Positions 1-8,611 of a stretch of DNA of 64,000 bases are shown here, in pieces. The position numbers and the translations under genes were made by a program. Source of the DNA: Acidimicrobiales bacterium (GTDB lineage Bacteria; Actinomycetota; Acidimicrobiia; Acidimicrobiales; RAAP-2); NCBI GenBank assembly GCA_017883135.1, contig JADGOE010000001.1:36680-100679 (forward strand), written 5' to 3'. Each line of letters opens with the position of its first letter. Within the stretch, counting starts at the first letter, position 1. The notes beneath the pieces were generated by a model. That model did no database searches, was not told the origin of the DNA, and saw only the letters and a list, made by a program, of their open reading frames with translations.

Positions 1-306
1 CCCTCACACGCCATATCGGTGGCCCTGGCCAAGGCCGGCCTCGTCACCGGCGACATCGACGTCTTCGAGATCAACGAGGCCTTTGCCGCGGTGGGCCTGG
101 CCTCCGCCGAGGACCTGGGGATCGGCGAGGACGTGGTCAACGTCAACGGCGGCGCCATCGCCCTCGGCCATCCGGTGGGCATGTCAGGCACCCGAGTGGC
201 ACTGACCTCACTCCTCGAGTTGAAGCGCCGGGGCGGCGGCACGGCTGCGGTGAGCCTGTGCGGTGGCGGCGGTCAGGGCGACGCGGCCATCCTGCGCACT
301 CTTTGA
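1..306 (+). CDS. Thiolase (acetyl-CoA acetyltransferase), C-terminal part, cut by window edge
   Basis: Only the last 101 codons are present; the frame is open from base 1 and the 5' part lies outside the window. The fragment shows the thiolase C-terminal signatures: NEAFA near residue 26, the GGAIALGHPxGMSGTR block carrying the catalytic histidine, and the CGGGGQGDA loop with the second catalytic cysteine. Enzymes of this family condense or cleave acyl-CoA thioesters in the cytoplasm, as in beta-oxidation or acetoacetyl-CoA formation. The substrate chain length cannot be told from this piece. The next plus-strand gene starts about 40 bases downstream, so the two may share a transcript. Confidence 0.9.
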   Translation, partial: PSHAISVALAKAGLVTGDIDVFEINEAFAAVGLASAEDLGIGEDVVNVNGGAIALGHPVGMSGTRVALTSLLELKRRGGGTAAVSLCGGGGQGDAAILRTL

Positions 307-346
307 CCACGATCGCGATACCCGTCCACACCGCAGGCACCGGGGA

Positions 347-1579
347 GTGACCTCCTTGCCATCCTCGACCGGCCCCGGCACTCCGAGCGGGGTGCCGTTG
401 GTCGTCGTGCTCGGCATGCACCGGAGCGGGACCTCCGCACTCGCCGGCGCCGTCGCCGGACTGGGCCTGTCCCTTCCGCCGCAGCACGACCTGATGGCCA
501 GTACGGCGGGCAATCCGGCCCACTTCGAGAGCACGGAGCTCACGGCGCTCAACGACTCCGTGCTCGAGGTGCTGGGCGGGACGTGGCGTGCACCCCCTGA
601 TCTGGCCGCGGGATGGGAGTCGCAGGCGCGGGCCGCCGGCTGCGACCAGGACGCCCGGGCGTCGCTGGCCCGGATCTTCGCCGGGGCCGGGCCGAACGTC
701 TGGAAGGACCCCCGCAACTGCCTCCTCCTCCCGTACTGGCGGCGGCTGTTCACTGAACCCCTTGTCGCCGCACTCATCTGGCGCTCGCCGATGGCCGTCG
801 CGCGCTCGCTGCACGAGCGCGACGGGCTCAGCATCGTCCATGGCCTCGCGCTGTGGGAACACTACAACCGCGAAGCGCTCGAGGGGATGGAGGGACTTCC
901 GGTGTACATCACCAGCAATGAGGCCCTCCTCCGAGAGCCTCGCGGCATCTGCAAGGAGCTAGCGGCCTGGCTCGAGGAGACCGGCGTCGTCCTCGCCGAT
1001 GGGTGGGACGTGGACGCTGCATCCTCTGCCGTCGAGCCGGAGCTCTCGCATTTCGGGGACGACGACGGTGACCAGTACCTGCAGCCAGGCCAGCTCGAGC
1101 TGGCGGCCCGGCTCAGGTCCCTCGAGGGTCCCCATCCGAAGCTCGGCCCTGTCGAACTCGGCCAGATGTCCCGCAGGTCGGTCGGCGTCCTGGACGTGCA
1201 GCGCGATCTCGCCGAAAGAGACTTCCGCCTGGCCGCCGTGGCCCGGACCCACGCCGAGCTGGCGGCCGAGCATCAGGGCCTGATCACGAGCCATCACGAG
1301 CTGATCGACGCCCATCGTCACCTCATCGAGGTCTGCGACGATCGGCTCGCCCACATCCATCGATTGGATGACGACGCGACCAGGCTCAACGCCGCGCTGG
1401 CATCGATGCAGGAACAGTATGACGGTGTGCGCGAGGAACGTGACGTGTGGCAGCAGCGCTCCGACCGGCTCATGGACGAGATCGAAAGGATCTGGTCGTC
1501 GGGAAGCTGGCGGATCACCGCGCCGTTCCGTTCCCTGACCGGTGCCCTGCACCAACGCGACGATCGCGGCGCGGACTGA
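347..1579 (+). CDS. Sulfotransferase-like protein with C-terminal coiled coil
   Basis: The protein (about 410 aa from the GTG at 347) opens with a beta strand followed by GMHRSGTSAL, the 5'-phosphosulfate-binding loop of PAPS-dependent sulfotransferases. A WKDPR motif follows near residue 120, where the family binds the 3'-phosphate. Residues of roughly 275-385 are rich in E, R, L and H and look like a coiled coil. The protein ends in a GSWRITAPFR segment, a tail I associate with actinobacterial cell-surface glycan proteins. It probably transfers sulfate to a carbohydrate or lipid acceptor, which is unknown. The frame is open upstream to 263, overlapping the thiolase, but those residues do not resemble the family, so I chose the GTG. 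The start is uncertain because no well-spaced ribosome site is visible. Confidence 0.7.
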   Translation: MTSLPSSTGPGTPSGVPLVVVLGMHRSGTSALAGAVAGLGLSLPPQHDLMASTAGNPAHFESTELTALNDSVLEVLGGTWRAPPDLAAGWESQARAAGCDQDARASLARIFAGAGPNVWKDPRNCLLLPYWRRLFTEPLVAALIWRSPMAVARSLHERDGLSIVHGLALWEHYNREALEGMEGLPVYITSNEALLREPRGICKELAAWLEETGVVLADGWDVDAASSAVEPELSHFGDDDGDQYLQPGQLELAARLRSLEGPHPKLGPVELGQMSRRSVGVLDVQRDLAERDFRLAAVARTHAELAAEHQGLITSHHELIDAHRHLIEVCDDRLAHIHRLDDDATRLNAALASMQEQYDGVREERDVWQQRSDRLMDEIERIWSSGSWRITAPFRSLTGALHQRDDRGAD

Positions 1580-1609
1580 TCCGGCCGGTCACCGACCCAG
1601 TTGGCCGGC

Positions 1610-2197
1610 TCAGTACGGAGGCTTGAACAGCCCGACCAGCCTGGCGCGCCCGCGGGCGACGTCCTCCCACGCGCCGACGTCCACAGCCAGCACGGCAAGC
1701 GAGCAGGTGGGGAATCCGTGAGCCTCGAGGGCGGCACGACCATCCGGCCCGGACCCATCTCCGGCATCGTCGACGGGTCCGCCGATCAGCTCCCAGACCA
1801 GTCGAAAGATGGTGGGGTTGTGCCCCACTACCAGGGCTCCCTTCACTCCCTCGTCGATCTCCCGCACATACTGGAGTACGAGGTCGGTGTCCGCCTGGTA
1901 GAGCGACTGGTACGAGTCGAGCGGGAGCCTGTTGCCCATCGCGGCGATCAACAGGTCGGCCGTCTGGCGTGTCCGGACGGCGGCCGAGCAGATGGCCAGG
2001 TCGGGCTTGCGGAGGCCCTCCATGCCGAGGATCGGCTCGCCGGCGACGATGCGCTTCCCGAGTGCAGTGGCGTCACGCCGCCCCCTGGCCGTCAGCGGTC
2101 GCTCGCGGTCGCCCCCTCCCCACGGGGCATCGGATGCAGCTTTGCCATGACGCAGGAGCCACAAGTGCCGAACAGGAGGTGTGATCGGGTTCGACAT
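1610..2197 (-). CDS. SixA-like histidine phosphatase family protein
   Basis: About 195 aa starting at MSNPITP. The N-terminal LRHGKA is the RHG motif of the histidine phosphatase (phosphoglycerate mutase-like) superfamily, and RHGKA is typical of the SixA branch, which dephosphorylates phosphohistidine. A second catalytic histidine fits VVGHNPT around residue 135. An upstream in-frame start (2233) exists, but the ATG at 2197 gives a normal family length and has a purine-rich AAGGG next to it. It lies 64 bases downstream of recR on the same strand and may be the last gene of a dnaX-recR transcript. It converges with the sulfotransferase-like gene. The physiological substrate is not evident. 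Confidence 0.8.
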   Translation of the reverse strand: MSNPITPPVRHLWLLRHGKAASDAPWGGGDRERPLTARGRRDATALGKRIVAGEPILGMEGLRKPDLAICSAAVRTRQTADLLIAAMGNRLPLDSYQSLYQADTDLVLQYVREIDEGVKGALVVGHNPTIFRLVWELIGGPVDDAGDGSGPDGRAALEAHGFPTCSLAVLAVDVGAWEDVARGRARLVGLFKPPY

Positions 2198-2261
2198 CCC
2201 TTCATGCTGCCCCAACCGAGCCGGCCGGTGCATGGGCAGGCGACCGGGTCGGTCGGCCTGG

Positions 2262-2867
2262 CTACCCGTCCACCTCGCGCCGACCCTCCAACGCCCGGCC
2301 GAGGGTCAGCTCGTCCGCGTACTCGAGGTCGCCGCCCACCGGCAGTCCGCTGGCAATCCGGGTGACGGTGAGCCCCATCGGCTTCAACAGCCGGGCCAGG
2401 TACATGGCCGTGGCCTCACCCTCGAGGTTGGGATTGGTGCACAGGATCACTTCCTTGATGCCCTCCTCCTCCACCCTGACCAACAGCTCGCGCACTCTCA
2501 ATTGGTCGGGCCCGATCCCCTCGATCGGGTTGAGCGCGCCCTGCAGGACGTGGTACCTGCCCGAGTACTCCCCCGTCTTCTCCACCGAGACGATGTCGCG
2601 GGGATCCTCCACCACGCAGACCGAGGTCGCGTCGCGTCGGTCGTCGAGACAGATGGCGCACAGGCCGCCTTCGGCGACGTTGAAGCACAGGGTGCACAGG
2701 GTGATCCGCTCCTTCACCGCGATGATCGCCTCTGCGAGCCGCAGTGCGTCCTCTGGGGCCACCTTCAGTAGGTGAAAGGTGATCCGCTGCGCCGACTTGG
2801 GCCCGATGCCCGGCAGGCGGCCCAGTTCGTCGATGAGCGACTGCAGCGGCCCGGAGAAGATGGCCAC
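2262..2867 (-). CDS. recR: Recombination protein RecR
   Basis: The 201 aa length and layout match RecR: a helix-hairpin-helix ([15 protein letters not shown], residues 12-27), a four-cysteine zinc finger (CTLC...CAIC, about 57-72), then a Toprim domain containing VVEDPRD and the [16 protein letters not shown] block. RecR acts with RecF/RecO to load RecA on gapped DNA during recombinational repair. Translation starts at a GTG directly after the dnaX stop codon (TAG|GTG, no gap), with GAGG about 8 bases upstream inside dnaX, so the two genes are probably translationally coupled. The dnaX-recR pairing is widespread in bacteria and supports the assignment. Confidence 0.97.
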   Translation of the reverse strand: MAIFSGPLQSLIDELGRLPGIGPKSAQRITFHLLKVAPEDALRLAEAIIAVKERITLCTLCFNVAEGGLCAICLDDRRDATSVCVVEDPRDIVSVEKTGEYSGRYHVLQGALNPIEGIGPDQLRVRELLVRVEEEGIKEVILCTNPNLEGEATAMYLARLLKPMGLTVTRIASGLPVGGDLEYADELTLGRALEGRREVDG

Positions 2868-4883
2868 CTAGCCGACCTCTTCGGCGCCGGGGAAGGCCTG
2901 TAGGACACGGGCCTCTGCCGAGTTGTCCACCTCGGCGATCTCCAACTCGGACTCGTCGAACCCTGCGAGTTCCTCCAGGTGGTCCGGATCCGAACCACCA
3001 TGGTGGACAGGGGCAGCAGTGGCAGGTTCCGAGGTCGGACCAGCGCCGGGCGCTGACCGCCCGGATGCCCTGGTGGCCGAATCGGCAGCGGCCGCGCTAA
3101 CAGCGCTGACCGGTCGAACGCCTCGGGAACCGCCCGGCTCGGGGTCGGGAAAGGGACCGGCTCCGGGCTCGACCACCAGCGTCAGGCCCACCGGGCGTCC
3201 GAAGTGACCGGACAACGCCCCTTCGATCTCGGGTCGCATCTCTTCGCACCGATTGCGGTGGATCTCATTGGGCAGGCCGAACACCGCGGAGTCACCCTCG
3301 ACACCCACGAACCGACCCGCTTGGAACAAGGCCTTTGCCTTCGGCCGGAGGCCCACGATGATGTGATCGCCCCAGGCCTGCACCAGCTGGTCACGGGTCG
3401 GGAAGGGGACCGGAACCGATGAGGCACCCGAAGCAGGCGTCTGTGGCTCGACCGCGACCGGTGCAGGTGCAGGTGCAGACCTTTCGGGAGGGGTCGTGGC
3501 CGTAGGCGGTGCCGCCACTCCTTCGGCCAGAGCCGACCGTCGCCGAAACGCTCCGACCGTCTTGCGGGTCGATCCGGGGAGGGACGCCGGGCTGTCCTCG
3601 ACACCTGAGCCAGCAGGAGCCGTCTGCCGAGGATCATCTGCCTCGGCGCCCGGAGCGTCGGAGGGGTCGGGCCCGGCAGGGGTCGGGCGTTGGCTGACCG
3701 GCGCCGGCATGGGACTCGCAGCTCCCGTCGGGGCCGAGGATGCAGAGGGATTGCCGGGCGAGTCGCGGCCGGCGGCCTCCAGTTGCTCGATGCGGGCCAG
3801 GATGGCCTGCGGAGAGTCGTCGGCCTCGGGGTGGGCCAACCGCACGAGGGCCACCTCCAGGTTGACCCGCGGATCGGGCGCGTCCCGCATCGTGACCTGG
3901 GCGCGACCCAGTACCTCCATCGCCCGGACCAACGCCGCCAGCCCGACCCGGTCGGCTTGCGACGCGAGCGAGTCCCGCTCGGCCCCTGACACCGTCACCA
4001 GCTCGGGTGCGACCAGGGCCAGGAACCCCTGGCGGAGGTGGTCGACCAGATCGCCGGTCAACTGCTGTGGACTGAACCCGGCGGATGTCAGATGGGCCAC
4101 CGCCACCAGGGCGCGACCGATGTCCCGTTCGGCCAGTGCCTCGACGACCTCGTCCAGCTCGGGCAGGTCGTCGTCGACGGCATCGGACGCCACCACCTGG
4201 TCGAGCACCGAGAGTGCATCCCGTGCCGAACCCCGGCCGCGCCGCACGGCCAGGTCCAATGCCTCGTCGGGAACCTCGAGGTTCGCGTCCTTGCGTACCT
4301 GGGCCAGTAACTCACCCAGGGTTTCCGGACCGAGCAGACGGAATTCGAAATGCTGGGTGCGGCTGCGGATGGTGGGCAGCACCTTTTGGGGATCGGTGGT
4401 GGCCAGCACGAAGATGACATGAGGGGGAGGCTCCTCGAGCGTCTTCAGCAAAGCGTTGGAGGCTGCCGTCGAGAGCATGTGGACCTCGTCGACGATGTAG
4501 ACCTTCTGGCGGCCCGGCGAACCAAGTGCAGCCCGGGACACCAGGTCTCGCATGGCCTCCACCCCGTTGTTCGACGCCGCGTCGAGCTCGTGCACGTCGA
4601 GCGAGGTGCCCTTGGTGATCTCCACACAGGAGGCGCACAGGCCACACGGTTCACCGCTTCTCAGGTCGGTGCAGTTGAGGGCCTTGGCCAATATCCGTGC
4701 CGTGGAGGTCTTGCCGGTCCCCCGAGGTCCGCTGAACAGATAGGCGTGGGCCACCCGCCCGTCTCTGACCGCGTTGCGGAGGGCGAGGATGACGTGGTCT
4801 TGTCCACGGACCTCGCCGAAGGTCGACGGTCGGAAACGCCGGTAGAGCGACTGATAGGGAACGTCCTCGGGTGCGTCGGCCAC
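2868..4883 (-). CDS. dnaX: DNA polymerase III subunit gamma/tau
   Basis: 671 aa. The first 360 residues form the AAA+ clamp-loader ATPase: YRRFRPSTFGEVRGQ at the start, Walker A GPRGTGKTS near residue 50, a four-Cys zinc site (CTDLRSGEPCGLCASC), Walker B DEVHML and the TTDPQKVLPTIRSRTQHFEF sensor region. Then comes a Pro/Ala-rich linker of roughly 110 residues and a C-terminal tau-like region. The protein is the ATPase of the clamp loader, placing the beta sliding clamp on DNA and organising the replisome. The linker has long runs of P, A and S, common in high-GC actinobacteria. No obvious slippery A-run for programmed frameshifting was noticed, so the long form may be the only product. recR follows directly and the SRP RNA gene lies upstream on the same strand. 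Confidence 0.97.
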   Translation of the reverse strand: MADAPEDVPYQSLYRRFRPSTFGEVRGQDHVILALRNAVRDGRVAHAYLFSGPRGTGKTSTARILAKALNCTDLRSGEPCGLCASCVEITKGTSLDVHELDAASNNGVEAMRDLVSRAALGSPGRQKVYIVDEVHMLSTAASNALLKTLEEPPPHVIFVLATTDPQKVLPTIRSRTQHFEFRLLGPETLGELLAQVRKDANLEVPDEALDLAVRRGRGSARDALSVLDQVVASDAVDDDLPELDEVVEALAERDIGRALVAVAHLTSAGFSPQQLTGDLVDHLRQGFLALVAPELVTVSGAERDSLASQADRVGLAALVRAMEVLGRAQVTMRDAPDPRVNLEVALVRLAHPEADDSPQAILARIEQLEAAGRDSPGNPSASSAPTGAASPMPAPVSQRPTPAGPDPSDAPGAEADDPRQTAPAGSGVEDSPASLPGSTRKTVGAFRRRSALAEGVAAPPTATTPPERSAPAPAPVAVEPQTPASGASSVPVPFPTRDQLVQAWGDHIIVGLRPKAKALFQAGRFVGVEGDSAVFGLPNEIHRNRCEEMRPEIEGALSGHFGRPVGLTLVVEPGAGPFPDPEPGGSRGVRPVSAVSAAAADSATRASGRSAPGAGPTSEPATAAPVHHGGSDPDHLEELAGFDESELEIAEVDNSAEARVLQAFPGAEEVG

Positions 4884-4980
4884 GTCGGGGGAGCCTACCG
4901 GCCACCGGGACGGTCCTCACCCGGGAAATCGAGCCCCGCCCCGGGGGAACCGTCCATGCCCGAGAGGGCCCGTGCGACGG

Positions 4981-5114
4981 CCCCGGTGCTCGGTGCGACG
5001 GCCAGATTGACTGCGGCACACGGCCTGACCCGCTGAGAGCTGCTGCCTTCCGGCCCTGACCCGATTCACGGGAGGACGTTGCGCAGGACCCAGCCGTCGC
5101 ACCCAGCACCGGGG
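4981..5114 (-). ncRNA. ffs: Signal recognition particle RNA (4.5S type)
   Basis: On the minus strand the conserved domain IV core is clear: GGTCAGGGCCGGAAGGCAGC at about 5041-5060, with the GGAA tetraloop closed by GCC/GGC and the asymmetric AGCAGC side of helix 8. The ends pair as a long stem: the 5' arm CCCCGGTGCT plus GGTGCGACGG matches the 3' arm CCGTCGCACC plus AGCACCGGGG, about 20 bp with a one-base offset. SRP RNA binds Ffh and targets ribosomes making membrane proteins. Its position just upstream of dnaX on the same strand is a familiar actinobacterial and firmicute arrangement. The exact ends are inferred from the stem, so 134 nt is approximate. Confidence 0.93.
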
Positions 5115-5186
5115 AGGCAACGATGCTACCCCCGGAAGGTGGCCCGTAGAGGGCAGCCGGTGGCGACCCGGCCTGTCGAGCCGCCG

Positions 5187-5209
5187 CCGGGCCCGTCGAG
5201 CGGGCCCGG
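5187..5209. other. GC-rich hairpin between SRP RNA and tRNA-Ser
   Basis: Two copies of the self-complementary CGGGCCCG (5188-5195 and 5201-5208), extended by one C-G pair, flank a TCGAG loop. It lies between the divergent ffs and tRNA-Ser genes. There is no T-tract, so a terminator role is only possible. The rest of the spacer (5115-5320) should hold both promoters, but none is convincing by eye. Confidence 0.35.
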
Positions 5210-5320
5210 GCCCAGGGCCACACAGCGACTCGCCGAGTCGTCAGATGGATGGAAGGAGGCGGAGTAGCCTGTCGGGGCCGCGGGCGCCCCGGAGTGAACT
5301 TCTGGTGGGCTCGGGCAGAT

Positions 5321-5408
5321 GGAGGCGTGCGAGAGCGGCCGAATCGGCACGACTGGAAATCGTGTGTGGGGAAACTCACCGTGGGTTCAAATCCCACCGC
5401 CTCCGCCA
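5321..5408 (+). tRNA. tRNA-Ser (anticodon GGA)
   Basis: Class II tRNA of 88 nt with encoded CCA. The acceptor stem GGAGGCG pairs with CGCCTCC, followed by discriminator G and CCA. The anticodon arm CGACTGGAAATCG reads GGA, the variable arm is long as expected for serine, and the T arm is GTGGGTTCAAATCCCAC. The final A of CCA is also the A of the tadA ATG (5408), so the mature 3' end and the tadA start share a base. Confidence 0.96.
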
Positions 5409-5923
5409 TGGGAACTGATGCGACCTCTTGGCAGACTGCGACTGCTGCACGTACCGTCGGCACGGAACCGCTCACCGACGAGGCGGCGATGGGGATCGCC
5501 CTCGACGCGGCGGCGGAGGCCCTAACCCACGGCGACGTGCCGGTGGGGGCAGTTGCCCTGCATGCCGGTCGGGTGATCGCCGCTCGCCACAACGAGCGGG
5601 AGCGCCGCAGCGATCCGACCGCCCACGCGGAGATGCTGGCGCTCTCCGATGCCGCAACCGCCCTGGGCACCTGGCGGCTGACCTCGGTGACCCTGGTGGT
5701 GACCCTGGAACCCTGTCCGATGTGCGCCGGTGCTCTGGTTGCCGCCCGCCTGGGTCGCCTGGTCTACGGCGCGGCTGACCTCAAGGCGGGAGCGTGCGGC
5801 TCCCTCTACAACCTCTGTGCCGATCCTCGACTGAACCACGAGGTTCCGCTGACCACCGGGGTTCGGGCAAGCGAGGCGTCCACCCTCCTCTCCGGGTTCT
5901 TCGCATCCCGGCGCCGCGACTAG
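5408..5923 (+). CDS. tadA: tRNA-specific adenosine deaminase TadA
   Basis: From the ATG at 5408 the product is 171 aa, close to the usual 150-170. It has the cytidine/deoxycytidylate deaminase fold: HAEML, with the zinc-binding His and catalytic Glu, then PCPMCAGAL with the two zinc cysteines, and a GAADLKAGACGSL block typical of TadA. The enzyme converts A34 to inosine in tRNA-Arg(ACG). The ATG overlaps the CCA end of tRNA-Ser(GGA), leaving no 5' leader once the tRNA is processed. An alternative start is the ATG at 5489, which would remove 27 poorly conserved residues. The gene sits between two tRNA-Ser genes. Confidence 0.93.
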   Translation: MGTDATSWQTATAARTVGTEPLTDEAAMGIALDAAAEALTHGDVPVGAVALHAGRVIAARHNERERRSDPTAHAEMLALSDAATALGTWRLTSVTLVVTLEPCPMCAGALVAARLGRLVYGAADLKAGACGSLYNLCADPRLNHEVPLTTGVRASEASTLLSGFFASRRRD

Positions 5924-5933
5924 CCTTTCCGCC

Positions 5934-6021
5934 GGAGGGATGCGAGAGCGGCCGAATCGGACGGTCTCGAAAACCGTTGTGTCGCAAGGCACCGTGGGTT
6001 CGAATCCCACTCCCTCCGCCA
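5934..6021 (+). tRNA. tRNA-Ser (anticodon CGA)
   Basis: 88 nt including encoded CCA. The acceptor stem GGAGGGA/TCCCTCC, the anticodon arm GGTCTCGAAAACC (anticodon CGA), a long variable arm and GTGGGTTCGAATCCCAC identify it. It begins 10 bases after the tadA stop, so the tRNA-tadA-tRNA block could be one transcript. The body closely resembles the GGA isoacceptor upstream. Confidence 0.96.
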
Positions 6022-6065
6022 ATAGTTGCTCATTCAAACCCACCCGACGTGGGTGGCTCAGGCCC

Positions 6066-6097
6066 GTTCGAGGGCCCGATCGCTCGGGCCCTCGAAC
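6066..6097 (+). terminator. Perfect 14-bp hairpin after tRNA-Ser(CGA)
   Basis: GTTCGAGGGCCCGA (6066-6079) and its exact complement (6084-6097) flank a TCGC loop. It lies 45 bases downstream of the tRNA. No T-run follows, which is common for actinobacterial terminators. It probably ends the tRNA-tadA-tRNA transcript. Bases 6098-6306 hold nothing else recognisable. Confidence 0.65.
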
Positions 6098-6306
6098 CCT
6101 GAGGCTCTCGGCGCCTTGACCGGGGCCGTTCCCCTGAGTCACTGTTGCCTGCCGGCACAGGAGCAACTCGCTTCGGTACGACACTCTTGGGCATGACGGG
6201 GGACCCGCGCCTGCACGCTCGTGATGACTGCGGGTCGCGAATCAGGAATCAGGTCGTTCAGGCCATTCGAACCGATCACCCCATGGTTCCAGATTGGAGA
6301 GGGCAG

Positions 6307-7146
6307 ATGGCGAAACCCGGTGGACTTCGGAACTATGGCTCACGTGCCAGACAGAAGCTGGCACAAGAGGCATCTGGTGCTCCGGCCTCAGACTCTACGG
6401 AAGCTTGGCGTGAGCTGCGAACCTTTCCGGCCGAACAGACGATTCCGATGCCGGACGTCACGTTGCAGGGCCGAGTAGGACCGGCCCCCGCCTTTCACGA
6501 CGTCGCTCTCACGACCATGGGGCGGATGAACATGGCCGGCTTGCGCCCCGAACACGACGTCCTGGACATAGGTTGCGGTGTGGGACGCACTGCTCGCTAC
6601 CTTTGTGACTACCTCGACTCGACCGCTCACTACGAGGGATTCGACATCATGGACGAGATGGTGGCGTGGTGCCAGTCCGAGATCACGCCGTTGTTTCCCA
6701 ACTTCCACTTCCGGTTGACCCCTCTGTTCAACACGGCCTACAAGCCTGACCCGAGCCTTCCGTCAGCATCGACCTTCAGATTCCCCTATCCCGACGAATC
6801 CTTTGACTTTGCATTTGCCCACTCGGTATTCACTCACCTCCCCCCTGAAGCAACCGGTAACTACTTGAGCGAGATCAACCGCGTGCTGCGACCGGGGGGG
6901 ATCAGTTACTCGACGTGGTTCCTTTTCGAGGACGAGCCGTCCTCGAGCCCGAAGACCATAGTTACAGAGATGAAGCTCGATGCTTCTGGCATGTTCGCCG
7001 TTCACAATCCTGATGTCCCTGACAATGCGGTTGCCTACCGCGAGAGCTTCATCCTCCAGGAGTACTCCACACGAGGGCTCACTGTCGTCGGTCCCATCCA
7101 CCACGGATTCAAACGCCTTCAGGACGCCGTCGTGGCTGTCAAGTAG
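6307..7146 (+). CDS. Class I SAM-dependent methyltransferase
   Basis: 279 aa from the ATG at 6307, preceded by a good GAGAGGG site. VLDIGCGVGR is SAM-binding motif I, FDIMDEM corresponds to motif II, FDFAFAHSVFTHLPPE fits motif III, and INRVLRPGGISYSTWF is the post-III strand typical of small-molecule methyltransferases. The acceptor is unknown; a role in cell-surface sugar or lipid modification is only a guess. Codon use is visibly less GC-biased than its neighbours, with codons such as TTT, AAT and TAT around 6780-6840. Together with its place behind a tRNA-Ser, this hints at recent acquisition. The last 8 bases overlap the convergent oxidoreductase gene. Confidence 0.85.
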   Translation: MAKPGGLRNYGSRARQKLAQEASGAPASDSTEAWRELRTFPAEQTIPMPDVTLQGRVGPAPAFHDVALTTMGRMNMAGLRPEHDVLDIGCGVGRTARYLCDYLDSTAHYEGFDIMDEMVAWCQSEITPLFPNFHFRLTPLFNTAYKPDPSLPSASTFRFPYPDESFDFAFAHSVFTHLPPEATGNYLSEINRVLRPGGISYSTWFLFEDEPSSSPKTIVTEMKLDASGMFAVHNPDVPDNAVAYRESFILQEYSTRGLTVVGPIHHGFKRLQDAVVAVK

Positions 7147-8560
7147 TCATCGGCTCGAAGGCCGGTGAGCTTCGAGACTCCCTGACCCACGCCTGAGCAC
7201 CAGCCTGGAGTGCGTCCCAGGGGCTTCCGAGCGGCGGGGTGTACGAGAGGTCGAGGTAGCTCATCTCGTCGACCGTCATCCCATTGAAGATGGCTGTCGC
7301 TGCGATGTCGATTCGCTTGGCGACCTCAGCATGGCGATGGCCGTAGAGCTGCACTCCGAGGAGACGACCGACCTTGCGGTCGCCCGTGTAGCGCATCCGG
7401 ATCCGATGGCTGCCCGGGTAGTAGGCCTTGTGATCGTCGGCCTCGAACTCGATGGTCAGTGGATCGAAACCGGCGGCCACCGCCTCGCGGTCCCGAAGCC
7501 CGTTGCGCGCAGCGACCATGTCGAAGATCTTCACGACCTGGGTCCCGAGGCTGCCGGCATACGCCCGGCTGCCCCCGATGGCGTTCTCGCCGGCGACCCG
7601 GCCCTGCTTGTGGGCGGTGGTCCCGAGGGGCAGGTAGGTCAAACCCATGAGGCGGTGGTGGGTGACGACGCAGTCGCCTGCGGCGAACACGCCGTCGAGG
7701 TTGGTCCGCATCCCTCGATCCACATCAATCGCCCCGCCGGCACCGAGCTTCGCCCCGGCCGCTACAGCCAGAGTGGTTTCTGGGCGCACTCCGACGACCA
7801 CCAGAACCATGTCGGCGTATGCGGTGATCGGTGAACCTGACGCCTCGACGGCATCGATCCGAAGGCGGCCGGAGGACCCTGCAGGCGCCCGTGCGATCTG
7901 CCTGACCGCGGTGCTTGTCTTCACGTCGACGCCGTGGGAGGCCAGTTCGGCGGCAACCAGTGCGCCAAGGCTCGGGTCCACGGTGGGGAGGACCTCAGGG
8001 ATTTGCTCGAACTGGGTCACCGAAAGGCCGCGCGAGCAAAGACCCTCTGCCATCTCGATGCCGATGTAGCCCGCGCCGACGATCACCGCGCTGGCCGGCT
8101 GGGCTACCTCCAGCGTGCGCATCAACTCGAAAGTGTCACCCATCGAGTGGAGTAGGTGGACACCGTGCTCCGGGCCCAGAGCATCGCTGCCGAAGAGGCC
8201 CTCGATCGGTGGTCGTGCAGGAATCGCACCGGTCCCCACGACGAGCTGGTCGTATGCAAGCAACTCATCATTACCCGAATCGTCGACTACATGGAGTTTG
8301 CGACTCTTGACGTCGATCTTCGTCGCCAGCGTGTTCAGCCGGACCTGCATCCCCGTCGCCTTCAGGTCGTCGATCGTGCGGTGTGCAAGGTCGCGCCAGT
8401 GGGGGACCTCGCCCGATACGTAGTAGGGAATGCCGCAGATCGAATAGTTCGGATAGGCGTCACCGACCACCACGGTCACCTCGGTGCCGGGATCCAGCTC
8501 ACGCGCTCGCAGGGCGGCGCTGATTCCGGCATCGCTACCACCAATCGTCACGAGGTGCAT
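7139..8560 (-). CDS. FAD/NAD(P)-dependent disulfide oxidoreductase (CoA-disulfide reductase-like) of the ars cluster
   Basis: 473 aa. The N-terminal FAD motif is LVTIGGSDAGISAALRAREL, followed by NYSICGIPYYVSGE with a single redox cysteine at residue 42, the arrangement of the CoA-disulfide reductase/NADH oxidase family rather than CxxxxC reductases. A second Rossmann motif (VIVGAGYIGIEMAE) binds NAD(P)H, and the C-terminal part resembles a dimerisation domain. It starts at an ATG with AAGGAG seven bases upstream. It lies 51 bases behind the aquaporin gene in the arsI operon; such flavoproteins recur in arsenic islands. It may act on arsenic-thiol or low-molecular-weight disulfide chemistry, but the substrate is inferred from context only. 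Confidence 0.88.
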   Translation of the reverse strand: MHLVTIGGSDAGISAALRARELDPGTEVTVVVGDAYPNYSICGIPYYVSGEVPHWRDLAHRTIDDLKATGMQVRLNTLATKIDVKSRKLHVVDDSGNDELLAYDQLVVGTGAIPARPPIEGLFGSDALGPEHGVHLLHSMGDTFELMRTLEVAQPASAVIVGAGYIGIEMAEGLCSRGLSVTQFEQIPEVLPTVDPSLGALVAAELASHGVDVKTSTAVRQIARAPAGSSGRLRIDAVEASGSPITAYADMVLVVVGVRPETTLAVAAGAKLGAGGAIDVDRGMRTNLDGVFAAGDCVVTHHRLMGLTYLPLGTTAHKQGRVAGENAIGGSRAYAGSLGTQVVKIFDMVAARNGLRDREAVAAGFDPLTIEFEADDHKAYYPGSHRIRMRYTGDRKVGRLLGVQLYGHRHAEVAKRIDIAATAIFNGMTVDEMSYLDLSYTPPLGSPWDALQAGAQAWVRESRSSPAFEPMTT

Positions 8561-8611
8561 TCAGATCTCCTTGTCGAATTCGCCGAGTCGGATGAAGCGG
8601 CCGAGTGGGCC

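Noticed and set aside
5934..7146. Integrative element inserted at tRNA-Ser(CGA).
   Set aside because: No integrase, no repeated tRNA 3' end downstream, and the neighbouring ars and lysS genes look chromosomal.
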